From Pictodentalium vernedei (Eukaryota > Mollusca > Scaphopoda > Dentaliida > Dentaliidae), in contig CM062295.1 in the NCBI GenBank assembly GCA_031216915.1, positions 184,216,927-184,280,926 of the forward strand: a stretch of DNA of 64,000 nucleotides, in the 5' to 3' direction. Position 1 is the stretch's first letter. Each line of letters starts with the position of its first letter. Below the pieces are notes generated by a model. It saw only the letters and a list, made by a program, of their open reading frames with translations. It had not been told where the DNA came from and searched no databases. Both the position numbers and the translations under genes were made by a program. Below, one piece after another: positions 56,028-64,000 of this stretch.

Positions 56028-58017
56028 AGGTCCTCACCTCGACTCGTCCCAGGTTGGAGGAAGGATAGCAGAGTTTGCAGACCATTGGACCACCATCACA
56101 TCCGATCCATGGGTGTTAGATGTTGTTCGGTCCGGGCTGCGCATATCCTTCCGACGGCACCCCACTCTGTCAAGGGTGCCTCTTCCAACCACAGTTCCTT
56201 CAGACGTTTTACGTCGGGAACTTTTGTCCACGGAGATTGCCAATCTCCTGGCAAAGGGGGCGATCGAGGTCGTCAAGAACGTTCAGTCAGTGGGTTTCTA
56301 TTCCCGCCTGTTCTTGGTGCCGAAGAAGGACGGCCGACTCCGACCGGTTATCGATCTGAGCATCCTGAACCAGTCTATCATTGCTCCCAAGTTCAGCATG
56401 GAGACTTTCAGGTCGGTCCGCCATTCAATTCACCAGGGAGATTTCGCCGCCAGCATCGACCTGCGAGACGCTTACTTCCACGTTCCGATGCATCGGGCGT
56501 CACGGAAGTATCTCAGGTTCGCTTTTCTGGGGCGAGTTTACCAGTTCAAGGCCATGCCTTTCGGCCTCAACCTGGCTCCTTGGGCGTTCACCAGACTGAT
56601 GTCGCATGTGATAGCGTTCCATCGCACACAGTCCAGGGTGACTACTTCGGCATATCTGGACGATATCCTCCAGAGGCATTCCAATGCTGCCTTACTGGAA
56701 TCGGATGTCGCCACTCTGTTGAGCTTGCTCACGTCGCTAGGATTCAGAGTCAACGAGGAGAAGTCGGACCTGGTCCCTTCTCAGTCGTTTTGTCATCTGG
56801 GGATGTCTTTCCAAACCAAATTCAATTTGGTGGCTGTTCCCCAGGCCAAGGCTGTGATTCTCTCAGCTTTTGCTCTGACTCTGTCCCAGTCCAGGTCCGC
56901 GACCGCTCGGAGTTTTCTCCGGCTGATCGGTCTCTGCGGTTCGGTGACGGATCTCATTCCTCTAGGTCGGCTGCGTGTCAGACCTCTCCAACACTTTCTG
57001 CTCAGTCGTTGGAGACCGAATGTAGATTCTCTGGATCAGGTGCTTCCGTTTCCGGACTCTCTGTATCCTCACCTTCTTCCCTGGACAGATGTTCAGTGGA
57101 TTACGCAGGGTGTTCCGCTGGACTTACCCACGTCCGATCGCGTCCTGACGGCAGATGCCAGCGATCTCGGATGGGGTGCGACGTTGGATCCTCTCGGTCT
57201 TTCCCTACACGGGATGTGGGACCAGGATCAAGCAGCTCTACACATCAACCAGAAGGAGCTTCTTGCTCTTCTTCTGAGTTTCAGGCAGTGGATCCCTCAC
57301 TTGTCGACTCGCCAGGTCCTTCTACTATCCGACAATTCGACAGTGGTTGCTTACATTCGGAACCAGGGCGGCACGCACTCGCTTCCGATGTACGAGTTAG
57401 CTCGGGATCTTTTACTGCTCGCTCAGGAGGTTCACGCCGGGGTGGTTGTTCGTCACATTCCCGGTCGTCTGAACGTCCTAGCCGACTCCCTGTCCCGACA
57501 GGGCAGGGTTATTTCCACCGAGTGGATGCTTCACAGGGCAGTGTTCCAGTCGCTTTGCGATCTCTGGGGACGTCCCCACATCGATCTCTTTGCGACTCGT
57601 TGGAACCATCAGGTGGACACTTTCGTGTCCCCGTGTCCAGATCCTCTGGCTTTTGCCGTGGACGCTCTGTCACTCGATTGGAACGGTCTAGTCGGCTACG
57701 CCTTCCCGCCGGTTCCGATTCTTCCTCAGGTTCTCGCCAAAATTCGAACCTGCAGTTGTCGAATCATTCTGATCGCTCCCCTGTCGCCTCAGCGGGTGTG
57801 GATCAATCAGCTCCGCTCGCTGATGGCGGCGGTTCCGGCACGTCTCCCGCTACGTCGCGACCTTCTTTGTCAAGGTCGCCCGAGGAGGTTTCACGTCGAC
57901 CCGACTTCATTGTGCCTTCACGCATATCTTTTGTCAGGTCCTGTCTCCTCCGTAGAGGTTTTTCGAGACGAGCAGTGGAGTGCATTTCTTCTTCAAGGAG
58001 GCACTCCACTGGTTTAG
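55987..58017 (+). CDS. DIRS reverse transcriptase and RNase H
   Basis: 676 codons. It opens with a DIRS-typical linker (SSQVGGRIAEFADHWTTITS, DPWVL), then the reverse transcriptase fingers and palm: KKDGRLRPVIDLSILN, SIDLRDAYFHVPMH, MPFGLNLAPWAFT and the catalytic YLDD at residues 223-226. The RNase H domain follows with LTADASDLGWGATL, INQKELLALL, LLSDNSTVVAYI and HIPGRLNVLADSLSR, giving the usual D, E, D, D. After it comes the DIRS/Ngaro-type conserved DLFATRWN...SWNGL-like region (HIDLFATRWNHQVDTF). It is uninterrupted. It copies the element RNA into DNA using the inverted repeats and internal complementary region. Confidence 0.92.
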   Translation: MVSPLAGLVGARNEGPHLDSSQVGGRIAEFADHWTTITSDPWVLDVVRSGLRISFRRHPTLSRVPLPTTVPSDVLRRELLSTEIANLLAKGAIEVVKNVQSVGFYSRLFLVPKKDGRLRPVIDLSILNQSIIAPKFSMETFRSVRHSIHQGDFAASIDLRDAYFHVPMHRASRKYLRFAFLGRVYQFKAMPFGLNLAPWAFTRLMSHVIAFHRTQSRVTTSAYLDDILQRHSNAALLESDVATLLSLLTSLGFRVNEEKSDLVPSQSFCHLGMSFQTKFNLVAVPQAKAVILSAFALTLSQSRSATARSFLRLIGLCGSVTDLIPLGRLRVRPLQHFLLSRWRPNVDSLDQVLPFPDSLYPHLLPWTDVQWITQGVPLDLPTSDRVLTADASDLGWGATLDPLGLSLHGMWDQDQAALHINQKELLALLLSFRQWIPHLSTRQVLLLSDNSTVVAYIRNQGGTHSLPMYELARDLLLLAQEVHAGVVVRHIPGRLNVLADSLSRQGRVISTEWMLHRAVFQSLCDLWGRPHIDLFATRWNHQVDTFVSPCPDPLAFAVDALSLDWNGLVGYAFPPVPILPQVLAKIRTCSCRIILIAPLSPQRVWINQLRSLMAAVPARLPLRRDLLCQGRPRRFHVDPTSLCLHAYLLSGPVSSVEVFRDEQWSAFLLQGGTPLV

Positions 58018-58983
58018 CTTATGCAGCTAAATGGAAGGTCTTCTGTCGATGGTGTGCTGATCACTCTGTTGATTATGCCAATCCTTCGATTTCACAGATT
58101 GCGGAGTTTCTGGTATATCTGTTTGATTCTCGGGGTCTCCAGCCTGTTACCATCAAAGGTTACAGGTCTATGCTTTCAGAGACTTTTTCTTATGTGGGGA
58201 AGCGTCGTATCGGCACTAATCCTTACCTCTCCAAGCTTGTTCGGCACTTTTCTTTGAAAAGGCCTCGGACTTTGCAGCTCACTCCACGATGGAATCTTTC
58301 GTGGGTGCTGCTTTGCTTGGGGGGGGGCGCCGTTCGAACCTTTATCCCAGGTGGATATGCAATTTCTCACATACAAGACGGCTTTTCTGATGGCATTTGC
58401 TTCGGCCAGACGGGTTAGTGAGCTTCACGCCCTCTCGGTTGACCCGGCCTTTTTTAGGAGTTCTCCCAACAGTGTTACTTTTACCACTGATTGCTCCTTT
58501 TTGGCTAAGAATCAGTTACCAGATACTACTCCTCCTCCTATCTGTATCAGGGCTCTTCCCTCTGTTGAGGGTACTCGCCCTTTGCTCTGTCCGGTCCGTG
58601 CTATTCGCATTTATCTTGATCGGACACGCTTCATACGGAAGGGCAGAAAACGGTTTTTTCTGTCTCTCATTCCGGGTCGACAGAAGATCTCTCCTCAATC
58701 CATTTCTCGATGGATTTGTCTTACTATTCGTACGGCTTATAGTCGTTTAGCAGCTGGCGATTGTATTACCAATCGTATTTCTGCCCACGAGGTGCGGGCA
58801 CTGTCTACCTCTTGGGCTTATTCTAACTCCGTCAAGTTGTCGGATGTTATGCAGGCAGCCTACTGGAGAAATGCTTCTACTTTCTCCACCTTTTATTTAC
58901 GCCAGTTGCAGGAGCAGTCGGAGGACCTTTTTGCCTTGGGTCCTCTTTCTTCTGCTCAGGCTGTTGTCTGCCATAGCCATTAG
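57870..58983 (+). pseudogene. DIRS tyrosine recombinase, frameshift at a G run
   Basis: The N-terminal SAM-like domain (LAYAAKWKVFCRWCADHSVD, ISQIAEFLVYLFDSRGLQ, TIKGYRSMLSETFSYVG) lies in frame 3 up to about 58320. The catalytic domain lies in frame 1 from about 58325 (MQFLTYKTAFLMAFASARRV onward). The frames meet at a run of nine Gs (58319-58327), so a one-base length error is likely. The catalytic residues are present: R in ASARRVSELHAL, HxxR in HEVRALSTSWA, and tyrosines in AYWRNASTFSTFYLR. In DIRS elements this enzyme replaces an integrase and inserts the circular DNA. It overlaps the ORF2 end. Confidence 0.85.
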
Positions 58984-59200
58984 GCTTCTTGAAGGTCAGT
59001 TTCAGCCTTGTGCTGTTACTGCCCCTTTTTTCTGTCTGTGTGTCACACAGGCTCATATGTCTCTTTTCATTGTCCTTTACCAATGATTGCGACATTATGG
59101 TTGATAAGCCTCGGGACCTCTTCCTTCTGCTTCACGGTTCCAGTGCACTAGGGTTATGTGGGGGTTGGTTATGCGATTCCCTCCAGCCTTTTGTCTATTC

Positions 59201-59290
59201 AGCCTGTAGTATACAATTGTGAGTAGGTTGATAAGAAATCTAAATTTTATAGTAAATTTCCTTTCTTATTATACCTACCACAATTGTTTA
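59201..59290. repeat. DIRS internal complementary region
   Basis: The first half (to 59239) is the reverse complement of the left end plus flank border (53129-53168), and the second half (59240-59290) is the reverse complement of the right end (59600-59652). The joint GATAAGAAATCTAAATTTTA reproduces the circular junction. This region templates completion of the element ends during reverse transcription in DIRS elements. Confidence 0.93.
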
Positions 59291-59363
59291 CATGGAGGCC
59301 CTCCCGTCTTCTTTACGGGTAAAGAATCTTTCCTCCCCGCTGATCACATAACTCTAACGTTTA

Positions 59364-59612
59364 CGGATTCAAAAAGAATGAGTCTTTAGAGACGGTATGC
59401 GCACTGGCAACGGAAGTCGTGGAGTTGTACTTGGGAGAGAGCGTCCCGTACTGGGTCTGCGCCGGTTGCACTCGACCCAGTTTTGGCTTATTTTTATTGG
59501 TGCTTTTTGCACCACTTTTCTTTCCCAACTTGCTTGGGAAAGACAAAAATAGAGAGTATTTTATCCGAGTTAGGGACTTCCACTGTAGTGCAAGCCTGTA
59601 GTAAACAATTGT
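59364..59612 (-). repeat. DIRS right inverted terminal repeat
   Basis: Reverse complement of 53149-53396. It starts CGGATTCAAAAAGAATGAGT and ends GCCTGTAGTAAACAATTGT. The two repeats show few differences, pointing to a recent insertion. Confidence 0.93.
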
Positions 59613-61180
59613 GGTAGGTATAATAAGAAAGGAAATTTACTATAAAATTTAGATTTCTATTTCAAGAACCGATGGGCCAATTTGAACCAAATTTGGCATG
59701 TAGTATAAGTGGGTTCAGAGTACTTGATTGATGCCCCAATTTTTTTTTTTTGTAGTCCTGTGGGTACCCCAGGGGCTAAAAATAGAAAAAAATTCAAATG
59801 CCCATATTTCCCAAACTACACGGAACAGAGAACTGTTATTTGATGTGAAGCATTCTTTTGACCAGTAGAATGGATTAAAAAAACGAAGAAGGTTATCGGT
59901 TGTGTCAGGGTGTTCTGTTGGGGGCGTGTGAAAAAATGCTGAGTCAGCATATTTGCCAAAATTGAAAAAAAATTTTCTTCAGAACCGCTGATCTGAATCT
60001 TTTGATATTTGGTATACAGCATCATAGGACGATCAAATACAAGTGTGTTCAAATCGAGCCCCACGGTTCATATTTGGGCTCAATACAGGAGCCTGAATAA
60101 TTAACTTAGGGCGCTATGTGGAATGAGCTTTAAAATCTTCTTCAGATCAAACAGATTCTTTTGAGACTTGGTATACAACATCTTTACAGAGGTTAGATTA
60201 AAGTTTTTTCAAATTGAGTCCCTGGGTTAATATTTGGGCTTCCTGTGGGAGCCTGAATATTAACTTGTTGCAATATGGGGAATAATCGTTAAAAATCATC
60301 TTCAGATCCACCAGTCAGATTCTTTTGATATTTGGAAAGCAGGGGGGTTAGATTCATGTTTGTTCAAATGGGATCCCTGGATGAATATTTGGGCTCTTTA
60401 TTGGAGCTCAAATATTAACTTAGTGCAATATGAGAAAATTTCTTTAAAAATCTTCTTTTTCAGACCTGCTAGTGAGAATCCTTTCATATTTAGTATGTGA
60501 CATCTCTAGAGGTGTAAGGTTCAAATTTGTTCAATTCGAGTTCCTAGGTTAATATTTGGGTTCCCCAAGGGAGCCCAAATATTTACTTAGTGCAGTATGG
60601 GGAATTATCGTTTAAAATCATCTCCTTCAGATCCAGCAGTCAGATTCTTTTGATATTTGGTGTACAACACCTCTGGGAGGGTTAGATTGAAGGGTGTTCA
60701 AATCAGGTCACTGGGTTAATATTTGGGCTTTTTATTGAAGCCCAAATTTTAACTTAGTGCAGTATTAGAAAATTTCTTAAATTCTTCTTCTTCAGGTCCA
60801 CCAGTGAGAATCCTTTCATATTTGGTATGCAACATCTCTAGGAGTGTCAAATTCAAGTTTGTTCATATCGAGTTGCTTGTTTTTTCTTGTTTTTAAAAAA
60901 AAAAAAATTGGGGGGTGGGGGTGGGCTAGAGAGAACCACAGTAATTGAAAACATAGCGAAAATTTCGTTCGGTTGTTTTTTTTTAATACTTCACAGAACA
61001 GAGCTTGCTAGGAAGCTTTCCTAGGACCAGCAGAAAGGAATGACCAAAAAAGTTGCCTTTGGTTGTGTCATAGCAAATCAAAAAAATTGCTCTTGCTGCT
61101 AATCACTTACTGATACACTCATCTGTTTTGACAATTTGAGACAGGTGAGCATTTTAGGCTCACTTGAGCTTCTGGTTTCA

Positions 61181-61537
61181 AACTGCTACGAAAAGTGACA
61201 TGGAAGTCTCACTCATGTCTTCATTGCCACTGAATAACTCATTAATCTTCGTAAGTTCAAAGTTCACGGTGACAGCGCTGGAGCAATTGCTTGCCTCAAA
61301 ACACCAAGCCTGAAATTCCATTGGCAATTTGCAAAATTTTTAATATCAACGTGACATTTAATTGCTTTGTTGTTGGACTAATGATAGTAATGCCAACAAA
61401 TAATTATATGTTTGTGCCACATGACCAAAAATTTATGTTAATGTCCAATCGAGTAGCCCTAACACCATATAGGGAATTACGGGTCAAATCATATTTGACA
61501 TGTGAGTGCCCCATGTACTTTCAATACTACAGCCAAT
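61181..61537. other. low-repeat sequence before an assembly gap
   Basis: No recognised element. An open frame begins at 61291 but has no family features and runs into the Ns. Confidence 0.45.
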
Positions 61538-61637
61538 NNNNNNNNNNNNNNNNNNNNNNNNNNNNNNNNNNNNNNNNNNNNNNNNNNNNNNNNNNNNNNN
61601 NNNNNNNNNNNNNNNNNNNNNNNNNNNNNNNNNNNNN
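61538..61637. other. assembly gap, exactly 100 N
   Basis: One hundred Ns, the standard placeholder for a scaffold gap of unknown size. Missing sequence could be longer and could contain exons. Confidence 0.99.
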
Positions 61638-62483
61638 GTTCTATTGTAATTCATTAACACTCTTGAATGTCATATCATTAACTTTTCACCTATAGTTATA
61701 TCTCCATGTGTTCAGACATGTTGTTAAAACCAACAATATATATGGTATTCGACAGAGTTCAGAGAGCTTTGTAAAATATCATACAAATTGTTTACTTTTT
61801 TGACGAAGGGTTGGGGGAGGGGATTTATTACCTATTTTAAGTCCAGCTCTAGAAGGTCTGGTACATGATTCTGTTGACACCTGTGTTCTCAGATGTGTTT
61901 GAAATAAATTAGCAGTTCAATAAGGTTCAATGTTTAGTAGTTTTTGTGTTACATACTTCCTACAATGGTAATAAGAGTCATTGGTGTTTTCGTAATAGGT
62001 CTGGGTACATCGTTGTACAGAATTGTTCCTGCAGCTGAAATCTGTAACTGTTCCTGACTTCACATAATTGTCTTTGCTCCTCATCTAAGCCAGCCGATCT
62101 CACCAGAGTGAACACATTAGAAATTTAATCAAACGGAATACCCTCAAAATAACTTATCCTTAGAGTGCAGTATTTGATAATTGCAATTAGTGGTGCATTT
62201 TAACTTGCATTATTCAATATGTCATACACTGTATCACTATAAGCCGAATCATAGCTCAGCCGCGATAACAGTTTTATAATCGTATATAACCCATGGCAGG
62301 TACCCCCTGATAACTTGAGTGTCTTTTTATTGGTTCTTGAATGATACTTCACTGATTATGGTATACAATTTTGCCTAAAAGTGTCTGAGGAAATAATTTG
62401 CAAGCATCGGAAAAAAAAATTTGTCCTCCTTGACCACCCACCCACCCCGGCATCAGTGTTTTGCAAATTCCCCCCCCCCCCCC
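61638..62483. other. low-repeat sequence after the gap
   Basis: AT-rich DNA with no recognised gene or transposon. A poly-C run (62470-62484) ends it at the SINE. Confidence 0.45.
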
Positions 62484-62629
62484 CGGCTTCTGTGGAGATA
62501 ATACGTTGGGGAGTCTAGCAGTTGCTCACCGTTGCTCGGTGGTTCTCTCCGGGTACTCCGGCTCCCTCCACTTGTAAAACTGCCCGATACCAGGTGACCT
62601 TGGCTGTCGAAAGTGTCGTTCAATCACAA

Positions 62630-62676
<47 letters not shown>
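62484..62676 (+). mobile_element. SINE, 5'-truncated, with (AATA)n tail
   Basis: It begins in the SINE body (GGCTTCTGTGGAGATAATAC, GTTGGGGAGTCTAGCAGTTG) and continues with GGTGGTTCTCTCCGGGTACT and TGTCGAAAGTGTCGTTCAAT. It ends in about twelve AATA units (62628-62676). No A or B box is retained. Confidence 0.8.
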
Positions 62677-63130
62677 CACCAGGTTGTTCGTTCATCGCTG
62701 ACTGGATCCAAACAGATTTCCTCGATTGCTTTTAGAGTTATTCCCGGTGGAACGGTTCATGTCAGCTGGATACTTGTTTCACCACTAATGCAGTTCTACT
62801 GATAATGACACAATATGCAGTACACAGTTACAGTAGGTTTTAGGTTATATGGAATACCATCTAACGTACACAATGCACGTCTGTTCCCGGTGCGAGAAAT
62901 TCTCTGTGTGTTCATGTAAAACACAGTGTTGTGTATTGGGAATAATCGCATTTAGAATATGATTGGCAAGAAAAAGCATCACATATCGAAGTCAATGCAA
63001 TTGGCAAATACCGCGGTAAAAGTTGTCGCAATTTGCCACGGCTTTTGCCACGATATTACAAACTGTTGTGGCTTATTGCGCAGGTATATACTCATTGCCT
63101 CATCGAGAAGCATTTGTATATATGAGAACT
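62677..63130. other. low-repeat sequence without recognised elements
   Basis: No gene, repeat family or RNA gene is seen. Confidence 0.4.
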
Positions 63131-63141
63131 TCAGGGAAATT

Positions 63142-63500
63142 GGGAGCGCGATGGCTCAGTGGTTATGTTAGAGCAGTGGACTTCACCCCGAAAGGACTAT
63201 GGTTCCATCTTGTCCAGCGGTAACTGCGTTGTGTCCTTCTAGAGCATGGCACTTCATCCCGATTGCCCACACGGGGACACGGCTGTGCAGTGTAGTATGG
63301 CCTAGTGCAAGTCGATAGTGCAATAGCCTTCAACAAATGCTCATCATGATTGTCGTTGTTAGTACGTTGGGAGTCCGACAGTTGCTCGCCGCTGTTCGGT
63401 GGTTCCCTGTGGGAACTCCCACTTTCTCCAAGCGTAAACTGTTCGACAAGAGGTGGCCCTAGCTCTTGAAAGTGTCGTCAAACCCCAATAAGTGAATAAA
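63142..63500 (+). mobile_element. complete tRNA-derived SINE, variant subfamily
   Basis: Perfect 11-bp target duplication TCAGGGAAATT at 63131-63141 and 63501-63511. The head GGGAGCGCGATGGCTCAGTG, GTTATGTTAGAGC holds the A box; the B box (GGTTCCATCTT) is weak. The body differs from the copy at 31331 by many changes (CTAGAGCATGGCACTTCATC, CCACACGGGGACACGG), but shares layout and the ending AAACCCCAATAAGTGAATAA. The exact duplication dates the insertion as fairly recent. Confidence 0.88.
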
Positions 63501-63608
63501 TCAGGGAAATTCTTGTGAAAAGCAGTTTGAATATTATGCAGCATGCCTAACGCTGAATCTCCCGGGAGTCTTCTTGAATGTTTTTCTAACAATTCAGCCA
63601 TGGCTGCT

Positions 63609-63690
63609 TTAACCCTTTACCCAACGTAACGGCCAAAACCGGTCAGCGCTATTCGCAAAAATCGCCACCACCCGCCCCTCCCAGTATATT
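63609..63690. mobile_element. piggyBac-like MITE H, left end only
   Basis: TTAACCCTTTACCCAACGTA, ACGGCCAAAACCGGTCAGCG matches the left end of the H family, including GCTATTCGCAAAAATCG (compare CAGTGCTGTTCACAAAAATC at 13382). No matching right end was found before the window ends. Confidence 0.65.
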
Positions 63691-63966
63691 AAGATTAAAT
63701 ATTTCAAGCAAAAAGCTGCAAGTAAATGGCATAAAAGTTATCTTGCTAATCAACTGATCATTTCAACTTGTCAGAGATTTTGTAATTATTAAGCAATACA
63801 TTGACATTTTATCACAAACCGATTGATAACTTTCCAGATCATAAACTGTGTGTTGTTTGAACTTGTCCAATACATTGTTTGCATTAAAGCAGTGCACTGA
63901 AATTATTAACATTCGTTAATTACTGTTTAATCTAATCCATAAACAATAATGTCACAGACAGATAAA
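63691..63966. other. AT-rich sequence upstream of the possible gene start
   Basis: No repeat recognised. It could be promoter or 5' UTR if the ATG at 63967 is real; no core promoter element is clear. Confidence 0.35.
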
Positions 63967-64000
63967 ATGGCGGATGCTGTGGTGGACGTACGCAAGACCA
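63967..64000 (+). CDS. possible start of a new coding region, cut by window end
   Basis: An ATG in a reasonable context (AAAATGG) opens the frame MADAVVDVRKT, which runs off the end of the window. It follows a stretch with no repeat that I recognise. The alanine-rich start and the change to GC-richer sequence look like a true 5' coding exon, but eleven codons cannot identify a family. If real, a second gene starts here on the same strand as TENT4. Confidence 0.3.
   Translation, partial: MADAVVDVRKT

Larger units (their letters stand above)
53135..59652 (+). mobile_element. DIRS-type tyrosine-recombinase retrotransposon
   Basis: A 6.5-kb element with near-identical inverted terminal repeats (53149-53396 and 59364-59612), a gag-like ORF, a reverse transcriptase/RNase H ORF, a tyrosine recombinase and an internal complementary region (59201-59290). 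Both sides carry ATTTCT (53129-53134 and 59653-59658). The host E element reads CCCAAAATTTCTATTTTCC elsewhere (18561), so the insertion site is one ATTTCT. DIRS elements integrate as circles by site-specific recombination, which leaves no true target duplication. Confidence 0.93.
52753..61180 (+). repeat. array-type E element split by a DIRS element
   Basis: The start is TTTTAGCTCACCCGACTGCA, AGTCCATGTGAGCT, then GTCGTCCATCGTCTG. The end is GACAGGTGAGCATTTTAGGC, TCACTTGAGCTTCTG near 61140-61180. After the DIRS element the monomers resume with CAAGAACCGATGGGCCAATT and units near 59990, 60128, 60300, 60455, 60612 and 60787. A poly-A/GGGGTGGGGG stretch at 60895-60925 interrupts the last. Confidence 0.75.

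Noticed and set aside
56085..58418. 777-codon open frame overlapping the DIRS reverse transcriptase
   Set aside because: It is mostly the alternate frame of the GC-rich ORF2 and reads as low-complexity Ser/Arg/Gly text. Only its last part, from about 57870, is real (the recombinase N-terminus).
61291..61695. Open frame across the N gap
   Set aside because: The frame is kept open only because Ns carry no stop; the two sides have no family features.

Overview
The window is eukaryotic nuclear DNA: spliced exons with GT/AG borders, very long introns, and a dense mix of retrotransposons, DNA transposons, MITEs and tandem-repeat elements. The repeat style suggests a marine invertebrate, most likely a mollusc and probably a bivalve. 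The signs are elements opening with a foldback and a (GTCC/GTCT)n tract followed by monomer arrays, a tRNA-derived SINE, and DIRS and ZMYM-type hAT transposons. The taxonomic guess is an inference; the sequence does not name the species.

Only one host gene can be recognised: the catalytic core of a TENT4 (PAPD5/PAPD7, Trf4-like) non-canonical poly(A) polymerase on the + strand. Its five exons lie at 298-421, 8179-8225, 14133-14253, 21161-21256 and 38284-38424. They join in frame with correct splice dinucleotides and keep the three catalytic aspartates. The introns are about 7.8, 5.9, 6.9 and 17 kb. The next expected exon is not found in the remaining 25 kb. A short open frame at the right edge (ATG at 63967) may start another gene.

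Layout: 1-8.2 kb holds exon 1, a 165-bp array element, a 5'-truncated I/Nimb-like LINE with exact target duplication (3734-5880), and two further foldback/array elements. 8.2-14.1 kb holds exon 2, two 'tatacggcc' elements, a 144-bp array element and an inverted SINE. 14.1-21.2 kb holds exon 3, then a 5.6-kb element with GGCC termini containing an array element, a hAT-like MITE with a 107-bp perfect palindrome, and array elements. 21.2-38.3 kb holds exon 4, piggyBac-like MITEs, a G-type element split by a CR1-like LINE, a 3.1-kb array with higher-order structure, a complete SINE and several nested MITEs. 38.4-51.2 kb holds exon 5, a five-deep nest of transposons (41429-49830) with an intact hAT transposase gene, and a 156-bp satellite element carrying six consensus oestrogen-response-element sequences. 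51.2-64 kb holds an array element split by a 6.5-kb DIRS-type tyrosine-recombinase retrotransposon, a 100-N gap and two SINEs.

The transposons can be dated relative to one another because many sit inside repeats present elsewhere in the window, so the empty target sites can be read directly. Several structurally similar tandem-repeat families (called A, G, J, F, B, C, D, E and I here) share terminal motifs and appear to be one modular class of non-autonomous element. That class is the most unusual content of the window.
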